Position numbers and translations under genes: made by a program
NCBI GenBank assembly: GCA_019119685.1
Contig: DWWN01000015.1
Span: forward strand, 1-50,561
Length of the DNA stretch: 50,561 bases
Direction of reading: 5' to 3'
Source: Candidatus Faecalibacterium faecigallinarum
GTDB taxonomy: Bacteria; Bacillota; Clostridia; Oscillospirales; Ruminococcaceae
The notes under the pieces: generated by a model
Seen by the model: the letters and a program-made list of their open reading frames with translations, nothing else
What the model was told of the DNA's origin: nothing
Database searches by the model: none
Shown here: positions 7,755 through 15,602 of the stretch, one piece after another
How the letters are laid out: each line of letters begins with the position of its first letter
Numbering within the stretch: position 1 is the first letter of the stretch

Positions 7755-8545
7755 CCGGTGATACCTCCCACTTCTTCCAGCGCCCGGCGGACCAGCACCT
7801 TGACAAGGTGGGTGCGGTAGGCGGCGCTGCCCCGGCTGTTGGAGCCGGTGGGGACCTGCCCGGCCGCCCATGCGGCGAACGCCTGGGCGCTTTCCGGGGT
7901 GACGCCCCCGGCCAGCAGGCCGGTTTCATCCCGCAGGACCACGGCCTTGCCGGGGCGGGCGCCCACCACGGCGCGGTAAGTCCCGTCCAGGACCGAGACG
8001 GCGCAGTTCAGCACCGGGATGTCGGTGCGCTGGTTGCGCATGGCCTGGTAGGCAAAGCGGCCCGGCGTCTTGCGGACGATGACCCGGACCAGCAGGTCCC
8101 GGTCGTAGGGCATGGCGGCGAACTGTTCCAGCGGGATAAGCCCGCCCTTGTACAGCTCGACCCAGCTGTCCATCGAGAGCATCCAGGTCAACAGGTCGGA
8201 AAAGCCGAACCGGCTCCACAGGCTGCCCCCCAGGGTGGCCATGTTGCGGAACTGCACCCCCACGATGTCCTGCACCGCCCGGGCGGCGGCCCCCTGGGTG
8301 TAGGCGGCAAGGCCGGCGTGCTGCTCGATCTGACGCAGCGTGACCATGGCCCCCAGGGTGAACTGCTGGTCCGTCTCCTCGATGGCGTCGAGGCCGAGGC
8401 GGCACAGGTCGATGGCGGTGGAGACGTTGAGGTTCTCCATCTTGAGCCAGAGCATCCCGCCCAGGATGCGGGCGCTGCGCTTCTGGTTCAGCTGCCAGGC
8501 TTCCTCGAGGGTCTGGGCCTGGACATAGGTTTGGATCTTGATCAT
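7751..8545 (-). CDS. xanthine dehydrogenase-family FAD-binding subunit
   Basis: The 264-residue subunit resembles the FAD_binding_5 plus CO_deh_flav_C arrangement. It has ARILGGMLWLKM near residue 28 (family counterpart of GGTDL) and VQFRNMATLGGSLWSRFG near residue 110 (counterpart of IRNxATxGGN). The C-terminal helical domain ends in KVLVRRALEEVGG. It would hand electrons to NAD or another acceptor. ATG 8545 follows AAAGGAA. It is first in the three-gene operon (FAD, Fe-S, Mo subunits) transcribed away from the ABC importer. A weak minus-strand promoter with TATAAT lies at about 8606-8611. Confidence 0.9.
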   Translation of the reverse strand: MIKIQTYVQAQTLEEAWQLNQKRSARILGGMLWLKMENLNVSTAIDLCRLGLDAIEETDQQFTLGAMVTLRQIEQHAGLAAYTQGAAARAVQDIVGVQFRNMATLGGSLWSRFGFSDLLTWMLSMDSWVELYKGGLIPLEQFAAMPYDRDLLVRVIVRKTPGRFAYQAMRNQRTDIPVLNCAVSVLDGTYRAVVGARPGKAVVLRDETGLLAGGVTPESAQAFAAWAAGQVPTGSNSRGSAAYRTHLVKVLVRRALEEVGGITG

Positions 8546-8621
8546 AGACGTTCCTTTTCTTTTTCTCTTTTCCGCAGGCACGCGGCAAAATGTCCATACT
8601 TTTTTATTATAACAGCCCCCC

Positions 8622-8674
8622 TTGCTTTTGGGAAGGGAAATTGTTATAATTGCGTTGTTGTTTGTAAACTACAA
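8622..8674 (+). promoter_or_regulatory. promoter with operator-like palindrome before the ABC importer
   Basis: TTGCTT (8622-8627), 17 bp, TATAAT (8645-8650) with an extended TG before the -10. Just downstream, at 8662-8674, lies the perfect dyad TTGTA-AAC-TACAA inside a longer imperfect one. Its position over the early transcribed region suggests a repressor site. The protein that binds is unknown; the ModE-type protein of the same operon is one candidate. Confidence 0.65.
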
Positions 8675-8691
8675 CGAGAAGGAGAACCATC

Positions 8692-9777
8692 ATGAGATTA
8701 AACCGAATCGTATCCCTGGCGCTGGCCGGGGCCATGGCCCTGAGCCTTGCCGCCTGCGGCGGACAGGCGGACACGGCGTCCAGCGCTGTGTCCAGCGCGG
8801 CGGCTTCCAGCGAAGCTGCGGCATCCAGTGAAGCGGCAGCTTCCAGCGAGACGGCTGCGACCGTCTATCCCGTCACCCTGACCGACCAGGCCGGGCGGGA
8901 AGTGACCATCGAGGCCCAGCCCGAAAAGCTGGTCAGCGGCTATTACATCTCCACCAGCCTGCTCATCGCCCTGGGCCTGGAGGACGACCTGGTGGGCATC
9001 GAGGCCAAGGCGGACAGCCGGCCCATCTACGCCCGCAGCGCCCCCGAGCTGCTGGACCTGCCCAATGTGGGCACCGCCAAGGAGTTCGACCTGGAGGGGT
9101 GCCTGGCTTTGGAGCCGGACCTGGTCATCCTGCCCCTGAAACTGCAGGACAGCGCCGACACTCTGGCCGAAATGGGCGTCCCGGCCCTGGTGGTCAACCC
9201 GGAGGACCAGGAGCTGCTGAACGAGGCCGTCACCCTGATCGGCGAGGCCACCAACACCGGTGAGCGGGCCGGCGCCCTGCTGGACTTTGCCGACGAGCAG
9301 GAAGCCCGTCTGGCCGGGGCGCTGGAGGGCGTGGAAACGCCCAGCGTCTACCTGGCCGGCAACTCGGACTTTTTGTCCACCGCGGGCGACGCCATGTACC
9401 AGGCCGACATGATCCGCATGGCCGGGGGCGTCAACGCGGCGGCCGAGATTACCGATACCTATTGGGCCAACGTCAGCTATGAGCAGATCCTGGCCTGGGA
9501 CCCCGACTACATCGTCCTGGCGTCAGACGCCTCCTACACGGTGGACGACGTCCTGAACGACCCCAGCCTCGCGGGCTGCAAGGCTGTGGAGAACGGTCAT
9601 GTCGTCCAGATCCCCGGCGACGCCGAGGCCTGGGACAGCCCGGTGCCCAGCGGCATCCTGGGTTCAGTCTGGCTGGCGTCGGTCCTGCACCCTGAGCAGT
9701 GCCCGGCCGGCGAGGCCGCAGCCGTCATCAACGAGTTCTATGAGACGTTCTATGGTTTCACCTACAGCGAGAACTAA
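8692..9777 (+). CDS. ABC transporter substrate-binding lipoprotein, BtuF/FepB/MolA type
   Basis: The 361-residue lipoprotein has a signal peptide with lipobox LSLAAC (Cys22). A 30-residue Ser/Ala/Glu linker anchors the domain away from the membrane. Then comes a two-lobe helical-backbone binding protein (Peripla_BP_2) from about residue 60, with [13 protein letters not shown] at its start. This class carries cobalamin, iron chelates or, in Haemophilus MolA, molybdate/tungstate. The neighbours (Mo enzyme, ModE-type regulator, MocA domain) favour an oxyanion or Mo-related ligand; that is inference. It is the first gene of a four- or five-gene operon. Confidence 0.85.
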   Translation: MRLNRIVSLALAGAMALSLAACGGQADTASSAVSSAAASSEAAASSEAAASSETAATVYPVTLTDQAGREVTIEAQPEKLVSGYYISTSLLIALGLEDDLVGIEAKADSRPIYARSAPELLDLPNVGTAKEFDLEGCLALEPDLVILPLKLQDSADTLAEMGVPALVVNPEDQELLNEAVTLIGEATNTGERAGALLDFADEQEARLAGALEGVETPSVYLAGNSDFLSTAGDAMYQADMIRMAGGVNAAAEITDTYWANVSYEQILAWDPDYIVLASDASYTVDDVLNDPSLAGCKAVENGHVVQIPGDAEAWDSPVPSGILGSVWLASVLHPEQCPAGEAAAVINEFYETFYGFTYSEN

Positions 9778-10732
9778 AGTTTTGTGCGCAGCCGGGGCGG
9801 TTTTGCTTGCCGCCCTGGCTGCTGCCAGTTTATTCATCGGGAAATATCCCCTCACCCTGTCCGGCCTGCTGGCAGGGGAGGAGATGCAGCTGCGGGTGTT
9901 CTGGACCCTGCGGGCCAGCCGGACGGCGGTAGGCGCAGCCGGCGGCTTTGCGCTGGGGGCGGCGGGCTTTGTGTATCAGACGGTGTTCCGCAACCCGCTG
10001 GCCTCGCCCGATGTGATCGGCGTGTCGTCCGGGGCCAGCGCCGGGGCGGCCGCCGGCATCCTGTTTTTGTCCGGGGCGGCCGCGGTGACAGCGGCTTCCT
10101 TTGCGGGGGCGCTGGCGGCGGTGGGGCTGGCGTTGGCCCTGTCCTCGCTGGACCGGGCCGGCCGGCACAGCACCATCGTGCTGGCGGGCATTGCGGTCCA
10201 CTCCCTGGCCCAGACCGCCCTCATGTGCCTCAAACTGACGGCCGACCCCGAGCGGGAGCTTGCCAGCATCGAATACTGGATCATGGGCAGCCTGAACGGC
10301 GTCAGCGGCTATGCCATCGGCGGCAACCTCGCCCTCTGCGCAGTCTGCGTGGGCGCGCTGTTTTTGCTGCACCGCCAGATCATCCTCCTTTCCGCCGAGG
10401 AAGGGGAAGCCCGGATGCTGGGCGTGGCGGTGGGCCGGCTGCGGGTGGCAGTCCTGCTGACGGCCACGCTGGCCGTCTCCTGCGTGGTCAGCCTGTCGGG
10501 CCTCATCAGCTTTGTGGGGCTGCTGGCCCCCCACGGTGCCCGGCTGCTCACCCGGCGCAGCGGCCCCGGGACCATGCTGCTGGGCGGGCTGCTGGGGGGC
10601 ATCCTGCTGACCGGCGCGGACATCCTGGCCCGCAGCGTGGCCGCCGCCGAGCTGCCGGTGAGCATCTTCACCAGTCTGCTGGGCGCGCCCTTCCTGCTCT
10701 TTCTGATCGTGAAAGGGAGGCGGGAGGCATGA
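9740..10732 (+). CDS. ABC transporter permease, FecCD/BtuC type
   Basis: The 330-residue protein has about nine to ten hydrophobic segments. It shows the FecCD signatures [19 protein letters not shown] (residues about 83-101) and [17 protein letters not shown] (about 255), the latter lying by the ATPase-contact loop. It is the membrane channel for the importer. The start overlaps the binding-protein gene by 38 bases; ATG 9740 or ATG 9752 are both possible because neither has a clear ribosome-binding site, which suggests coupled translation. It ends in an ATGA overlap with the ATPase gene. Confidence 0.93.
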   Translation: MRRSMVSPTARTKVLCAAGAVLLAALAAASLFIGKYPLTLSGLLAGEEMQLRVFWTLRASRTAVGAAGGFALGAAGFVYQTVFRNPLASPDVIGVSSGASAGAAAGILFLSGAAAVTAASFAGALAAVGLALALSSLDRAGRHSTIVLAGIAVHSLAQTALMCLKLTADPERELASIEYWIMGSLNGVSGYAIGGNLALCAVCVGALFLLHRQIILLSAEEGEARMLGVAVGRLRVAVLLTATLAVSCVVSLSGLISFVGLLAPHGARLLTRRSGPGTMLLGGLLGGILLTGADILARSVAAAELPVSIFTSLLGAPFLLFLIVKGRREA

Positions 10733-11532
10733 GCTTTTTGCAAGTCGAAGCCCTGGCGGCGGGGTATGGCGGCCGGCAGGTTTTGCGGGGCGTTTCCCTG
10801 CAGGCCGAAGCCGGGCAGATAGTGGGGGTGCTGGGGGCCAACGGCAGCGGCAAGACCACCTTGCTCAAAGCCGTCTGCGGCATCCTGCCCCACACCGGCA
10901 GCTGCACCCTGGACGGCTTGCCGCTGGAAGGGCTGAGCCCCCGGCAGCTGGCCCGGCGGTGCAGCTACATCCCCCAGCGCAGCGGCATTTCGGTGGACCT
11001 GTCGGCGCTGGAAGTGGTGCTGATGGGCTTCAACCCCCAGCTCGGGCTGCTGGAACGGCCCACCCTCGCCATGCGGGACAAGGCGCGGGCCGCCCTGGCC
11101 CAGGTGGGGCTGGCCGGCCGGGAGGAGGAAAACTACCTCCATCTCAGCGAGGGGCAAAAGCAGCTGTGTATCCTGGCCCGGACCCTGGCGGCCGGCGGGC
11201 AGCTGCTGCTGTTGGACGAGCCCGAAAGCGCCCTCGATTTCCGCTACCGCTACCGGATGCTGGAGCTGCTGCGCAGCTGGGTGCGGCAGGCGCGCCGGGC
11301 GGCCCTTGTCACCCTCCATGACCCGGCCCTGGCCCTGAACTGCTGCGACCGGCTGGTGGTGCTGGCGCAGGGGCGGGCGCAGGCGGTGCTGGCCCCGGCG
11401 GCCGATCCGCTGGAAGAAATGGAGCGCCAGCTGGCGGCGGTGTACGGGGCGGTCAGCCTCTGCCGGTGCCGGGACCGGGCCGGCCGCGCCCAGCTGGTCA
11501 TGCTGAAAGAACCGGAGAGGGAAACAGAATGA
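10729..11532 (+). CDS. ABC transporter ATP-binding protein, BtuD/MolC type
   Basis: The 267-residue ATPase has Walker A GANGSGKT (36-43), Q-loop YIPQRS (about 80-85), signature LSEGQKQ (about 139) and Walker B LLLLDEPESALD (about 160-171). The H-loop is TLHDPALAL. The signature has Glu in place of the more usual Gly. It pairs with the FecCD-type permease. The gene overlaps both neighbours by four bases (ATGA), so permease, ATPase and the ModE-type gene are translated as a coupled set. Confidence 0.95.
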   Translation: MSFLQVEALAAGYGGRQVLRGVSLQAEAGQIVGVLGANGSGKTTLLKAVCGILPHTGSCTLDGLPLEGLSPRQLARRCSYIPQRSGISVDLSALEVVLMGFNPQLGLLERPTLAMRDKARAALAQVGLAGREEENYLHLSEGQKQLCILARTLAAGGQLLLLDEPESALDFRYRYRMLELLRSWVRQARRAALVTLHDPALALNCCDRLVVLAQGRAQAVLAPAADPLEEMERQLAAVYGAVSLCRCRDRAGRAQLVMLKEPERETE

Positions 11533-11870
11533 AAGCAGTGACGAGAGTGCTTTTTTTGGACGAAGCGGGGGAAAAGTTTTTCGGGGAAGGCCCCTGCCGC
11601 CTGCTGCACGCGGTGGAAAAGACCGGTTCGCTGCGGGCGGCGGCCCAGTCCATGGGGATGGCCTACACCAAGGCCCTGAAACTGGTCCGCCATGCGGAGG
11701 CGGCGCTGGGGTTTGCCCTGACCACCCGCACCGCCGGCGGCAGAGACGGCGGGGGCAGCAGCCTGACCCCGGAAGGAAAGGAGTGGCTCCAGCGCTATGA
11801 AGCCTATCGGGACGCCTGTGCCGAGGCCGGACGCCGGCTGTATCTGGACTTCTTTCCAGAGCAGCGGTAA
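11529..11870 (+). CDS. ModE-type winged-helix regulator (DNA-binding domain only)
   Basis: This 113-residue protein resembles the N-terminal LysR-like HTH domain of ModE: CRLLHAVEKTGSLRAAAQSMGMAYTKALKLV, then TRTAGGRDGGGSSLTPEG. No molybdate-binding (MOP) domain follows, so it cannot sense the oxyanion in the known ModE manner and may need a partner. Stand-alone versions occur beside molybdate transport genes in anaerobes. It overlaps the ATPase gene (ATGA) and the following fusion gene. It likely controls this operon and perhaps the divergent dehydrogenase operon. Confidence 0.88.
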   Translation: MKAVTRVLFLDEAGEKFFGEGPCRLLHAVEKTGSLRAAAQSMGMAYTKALKLVRHAEAALGFALTTRTAGGRDGGGSSLTPEGKEWLQRYEAYRDACAEAGRRLYLDFFPEQR

Positions 11871-12921
11871 GCGGCACCTGCTGCTGACCGGCGGCCGCGG
11901 CCGCGGCAAGACCACATTGCGGAACGCTCTGGCCGCCCTGCTGGCGGAAGGGCCTCTGCCCGGCGTGACCACCTGGGCCGAGCCGGGGCGGGAAGTCCGC
12001 CTGCAGGAGAACGGCTCGGGCGCCTGGGCGGCGGTGGGGGTGTTCGACCCCGGCCTGCCCGGCCCGGAAAACCGGATGCGCCCGGTGGAAAAAGCCTTCC
12101 GCGCCTTGGGCGTGCCGGCGCTGGCCCGGGCCGGGGCCGCGGCAGGGGAGTGGGCCTCGGTGGACGAGGTGGGCTATCTGGAAACGACCTGCCCCGACTA
12201 CTGCGCCGCCCTGCTGGCTCTGATGGAGCGCAGGCGGCTGCTGGCGGCGGTCCGAAAGCAGGACCTGCCTTTCCTGCAGGCGCTCTGCCAGAGGCCGGAC
12301 GTGTTCTGCGTGGACCTGGACGCCCCTTACGGGCGGCTGGGGTGCGTCATCATGGCGTCGGGGCTGGGGCGGCGGTTCGGGGGCGGCAAGCTGCTGGCCC
12401 GGCTGCACGGCAAACCCCTGCTTCAGTACGCGCTGGACGCCACCGGCGGCCTGTTTGCCCGCCGGGTGGTGGTCACACGGGACCCGGCCGCCGCGGCTCT
12501 GTGCCGGGCGCAGGGGGTCGAGACGGTCCTGCACAGCCAGCCCAGCCGCAGCGACACCGTCCGGCTGGGGCTCGAAGCTCTGGCCGGGCATGGCGCGCCG
12601 CCGCTGGACGGGTGCCTGTTCTGTCCCGCCGACCAGCCTTTGCTCCGGCGGGAGACGGTGGCCTGCCTGGCCCTCTGCGCCGCCTGCGCGCCGGGGCCCA
12701 TCTGGCGGCCCGCATGGCAGGGCCAGCCGGGCGCGCCGGTCCTTTTTCCGGCGTGGGCCTTTGCGGAGCTGGCCAGCCTGCCCGAGGGGCAGGGGGGCGG
12801 CGCGGTGGTCCGGCGCTGGCCCGAGCGGGTCCGCTGCGTCCCGGCCGCCGGCCCGGACGAACTGCGGGACGTCGACCGCCGGGAGGATCTGGTCTTGCTT
12901 GAAAGTAAGTATTACACATAA
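11797..12921 (+). CDS. fusion of a P-loop NTPase domain and a MocA/MobA-like nucleotidyltransferase
   Basis: The 374-residue product has two domains. The first (about 25-175) has Walker A GGRGRGKT and a Walker B-like VDEVGYLE, like THEP1-type nucleoside triphosphatases. The second (about 180-374) starts CVIMASGLGRRFGGGKLL, the MobA/MocA nucleotide-binding signature, and includes FCPADQPLL. MocA adds CMP to molybdopterin to make the dinucleotide cofactor used by xanthine dehydrogenase-family enzymes, so it fits this cluster. The start is uncertain: ATG 11797 lies 74 bases inside the ModE-type gene, and no better start is visible before the P-loop. Confidence 0.85.
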   Translation: MKPIGTPVPRPDAGCIWTSFQSSGKRHLLLTGGRGRGKTTLRNALAALLAEGPLPGVTTWAEPGREVRLQENGSGAWAAVGVFDPGLPGPENRMRPVEKAFRALGVPALARAGAAAGEWASVDEVGYLETTCPDYCAALLALMERRRLLAAVRKQDLPFLQALCQRPDVFCVDLDAPYGRLGCVIMASGLGRRFGGGKLLARLHGKPLLQYALDATGGLFARRVVVTRDPAAAALCRAQGVETVLHSQPSRSDTVRLGLEALAGHGAPPLDGCLFCPADQPLLRRETVACLALCAACAPGPIWRPAWQGQPGAPVLFPAWAFAELASLPEGQGGGAVVRRWPERVRCVPAAGPDELRDVDRREDLVLLESKYYT

Positions 12922-12939
12922 GTATGACTTATTTTGACC

Positions 12940-12968
12940 TTGCTTTCTGTCGCTTTTTGGGATATACT
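12940..12968 (+). promoter_or_regulatory. sigma-A promoter of the purine permease
   Basis: TTGCTT (12940-12945), 17 bp, TATACT (12963-12968), about 48 bp before the start codon. The short leader leaves no room for a purine riboswitch and I see none. Confidence 0.75.
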
Positions 12969-13016
12969 GTCCACTGTTGGCATTTTTGAAGCAACCTTGG
13001 AAAGTGAGGCTAATTC

Positions 13017-14345
13017 ATGAGCAATCTGACCAAAAACAACGCCGAATTGCTGAAATTCGACGGCAAGCCCTCCTGGGGCGCGGCATTCCCCCAGGCGATG
13101 CAGCATGTGCTGGCCATGCTGATCGGCAACATCACCCCGCCCATGCTGATCGCGGGCACCTGCGGCCTGTCTGCGGAGGAGAAGATCATGCTGACCCAGG
13201 CGGCCATGATCATCGGCGGCATCACCACTTTGCTGCAGTTGTTCCCGGTGTTCGGCTTCGGCATGAAGATGCCCAACGTCATGGGCGTGGCCTTCGCCTA
13301 TATGCCCATCCTGACCATCATCGGCCAGCAGTACGGCATTGCGGCCATCTTCGGCTCCCAGCTGGTGGCGGGCTTTGTATCTATCTTTGTGGGTATGTTC
13401 ATCGGCAAGATCCGCAAATTCTTCCCGCCCATCGTCAGCGGCACGGTGGTCATGAGCATCGGCCTGTCCCTGTACAAGACGGCCATCGGCTACATCGGCG
13501 GCGGTTCGGCGGCCCAGGCCGACGGCACCTTCGGTTCCGGCAAGTTCTGGTTCCTGGCCATCCTGACGCTGATCGTCACCCTGGCCTGCAACTTCTTCGG
13601 CAAGGGGCTGATCAAGGCGTCCGGTATGCTGATCGGCATCGTGGTGGGCTATGTGGCCGCCCTGCTGATGGGCGGTGTGGTCAGCTTCGCCGACTTTGAG
13701 ACGGCCTCCTGGTTCGCCCTGCCCCGGCCCTTCTACTTCGGGCTGGAGTTCCATCTGGACGCCATCGTCATGATGATCCTGATGTACATGGTCCAGGCCG
13801 TGCAGACCATCGGCGACGTGTCCTCCACGGCCATGGGCGGCTTCGGCCGTCAGGCCACCGACCAGGAGCTGGGCGGAGCCATCAAGGGCCAGGCCATCTG
13901 CGGCATGATCGGCTCGGTGATCGGCGGCCTGCCCACCGATCCCTACAGCCAGAACGTGGGCCTGATCTGCACCACTAAGGTGGTGGCGCGCCGGGTGTTC
14001 AGCATGGTGGGCGTCATCATGCTGCTGGCCGGCATCTTCCCCAAGTTCAGCGGCCTGATGGCCACCATTCCCCAGCCGGTGCTGGGCGGCGCGACGGTCA
14101 CCGTCTTTGCGGCCATCACCATGTCGGGCATCCAGCTGCTGAACGAGCAGCCCCTGAACTACCGCAACCGGATGATCGTGGGCATCGCTCTGGCCATCGG
14201 CCTGGGCATCGACGCATCCCCCGAGATCCTGCAGTTTGTGCCCCAGCTGCTGCGCAACATCTTCGGCAGCAGCCTGGTGGTCTCCTTCCTCATCGTCTTT
14301 GTGCTGAACCTCATCATCCCCAAGGACGACACCCCCGAGGACTAA
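13017..14345 (+). CDS. NCS2-family purine (xanthine/urate-type) permease
   Basis: The 442-residue membrane protein has about 12-14 hydrophobic segments and NCS2 landmarks. These are FPQAMQHVLAML at the start, FPPIVSGTVVMSIGLSLY (about 140-157), and the motif with TIGDVSSTA (about 265) that carries the conserved acidic residue region. QNVGLICTTKVVARRV (about 315) follows. Such proteins import xanthine, urate or uracil with a proton or sodium ion. Its position behind a xanthine dehydrogenase cluster favours xanthine-type purines. RBS AAAGTGAGG lies seven bases before ATG. It has its own promoter and terminator. Confidence 0.92.
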   Translation: MSNLTKNNAELLKFDGKPSWGAAFPQAMQHVLAMLIGNITPPMLIAGTCGLSAEEKIMLTQAAMIIGGITTLLQLFPVFGFGMKMPNVMGVAFAYMPILTIIGQQYGIAAIFGSQLVAGFVSIFVGMFIGKIRKFFPPIVSGTVVMSIGLSLYKTAIGYIGGGSAAQADGTFGSGKFWFLAILTLIVTLACNFFGKGLIKASGMLIGIVVGYVAALLMGGVVSFADFETASWFALPRPFYFGLEFHLDAIVMMILMYMVQAVQTIGDVSSTAMGGFGRQATDQELGGAIKGQAICGMIGSVIGGLPTDPYSQNVGLICTTKVVARRVFSMVGVIMLLAGIFPKFSGLMATIPQPVLGGATVTVFAAITMSGIQLLNEQPLNYRNRMIVGIALAIGLGIDASPEILQFVPQLLRNIFGSSLVVSFLIVFVLNLIIPKDDTPED

Positions 14346-14374
14346 CCCAAGAACGAAAATCGAACACGCTGCGA

Positions 14375-14400
14375 GCCGGGCCCTGTGGGCCCGGCTTTTT
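14375..14400 (+). terminator. rho-independent terminator
   Basis: Perfect 9-bp stem GCCGGGCCC/GGGCCCGGC with a 3-base loop and five T residues, 30 bases after the permease stop codon. Confidence 0.95.
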
Positions 14401-14543
14401 CTGTGCAGTGCGGGGAAATGCTGCATTCTATTACATATGCTATGCAAAATATTACATCCATGATGCAATGAAGGTCGGAAATTGTTATAATTTGACTATA
14501 CATTTTTTCTGGATGAAGCATGTGAGACGAGGTGACATACACT

Positions 14544-15578
14544 ATGAGAAGGAAATTTGCGGTAGGGCTTTGTTGTGTGTGTGCGGCGGTGCTGGCGTCG
14601 CCGGTCTGTGCGGCTCAGGCGGCCGAGGGCGGGCCCGTCTCCGCCGCGGCCCAGCCGGCCGGGGAAGAAAACTGCATCGACACCCTGCTGGCCTTTTGGG
14701 ACAGCCTGGGCGCGCCCCGGACCGGGTTCGTCACCGTGGACGGGCAGCTGCACTATTGCTCCCGGCCGGGGGTCTACGACCAGTTTGCGCCGGGCTTTGT
14801 GACGGTGGAGGGCAAACTCTACCATGTGGAGCCGGACGGCGTCACCTTTACCCAGGTGCCCGTGGGGTTCTCGGTAGTGGGCTCGTCCCTCTGTTACAGC
14901 TCGGACGGGCAGAGCATCGACACCTTCCAGCCCGGTTTTGTGACCATCGAGGGCAGGCTCTACCACGTCCTGCCCGATGGCTACAGTTTTGAATGCCACA
15001 CTGCCGGTACCTATATCTATGGCAGCGAGCTGTACTGCGTCCCTGCCGATGGAGCGGAATTTCTGACCAGCGGCGTCTGGAAAGGGCTGGAGTTCGGCCC
15101 TGACGGCCGCTACACCTCGGGCAACGCCCAGCTGGACGGCTATGTCAAGCAGGTGCTGGCCCAGTGCACCAACGATTCCATGAGCCAGGAACAGCGGCTC
15201 CGGGCCGCTTACCTCTACGTCCGGGACCACGGCCGCTATCTGGCCCGCAGCCACCGGGCGCGTGGCAGCGTGGACTGGGCCATGGAGGAGGCGCAGTTCT
15301 TCTTTGAAAACAACCGGGGCAACTGCTACAGCTTTGCCGGGGCGTTCCTGTACCTGGCCCGGCAGCTGGGGTACGAGGCTTACCCGGTCTCGGGCGGCGT
15401 GGGCTACGACAACAAGGACCACGCCTGGGTCATCATGCCCTGGGCGGACGGCCAGACCTACCTCTTTGACGTGGAGCTGGAATACGCCTACCGGTACCGC
15501 TACGCCAACAAGCGGGACCTGGACCTGTTCAAGATGACCACCGCGTCCGCGCCGTTCGTCTATACCTTCCCCCAGTGA
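14544..15578 (+). CDS. secreted transglutaminase-like protein with wall-binding-like repeats
   Basis: The 344-residue protein has a signal peptide (residues 1-30, ending in AQA). Next come three copies of a short motif (TGFVTVDGQLHY, PGFVTVEGKLYHV, PGFVTIEGRLYHV) spaced about 35-50 residues apart, reminiscent of cell-wall-binding repeats. The C-terminal half is a transglutaminase-like domain with catalytic Cys in NRGNCYSFA (about 260), His in DHAWVIM (about 292) and Asp in YLFDVELE. Members act as proteases or cross-linkers at the cell surface. RBS GAGGTGA precedes ATG 14544. Upstream is an extended -10 promoter (TG-T-TATAAT near 14483-14491) without a clear -35 box. It leads a same-strand envelope cluster. 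Confidence 0.85.
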   Translation: MRRKFAVGLCCVCAAVLASPVCAAQAAEGGPVSAAAQPAGEENCIDTLLAFWDSLGAPRTGFVTVDGQLHYCSRPGVYDQFAPGFVTVEGKLYHVEPDGVTFTQVPVGFSVVGSSLCYSSDGQSIDTFQPGFVTIEGRLYHVLPDGYSFECHTAGTYIYGSELYCVPADGAEFLTSGVWKGLEFGPDGRYTSGNAQLDGYVKQVLAQCTNDSMSQEQRLRAAYLYVRDHGRYLARSHRARGSVDWAMEEAQFFFENNRGNCYSFAGAFLYLARQLGYEAYPVSGGVGYDNKDHAWVIMPWADGQTYLFDVELEYAYRYRYANKRDLDLFKMTTASAPFVYTFPQ

Positions 15579-15602
15579 GCACGGAAGGGGGACCGCTGAC
15601 CC

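Noticed and set aside
12970-13016. Purine riboswitch before the NCS2 permease
   Set aside because: The leader is under 50 bases and lacks the purine aptamer core.
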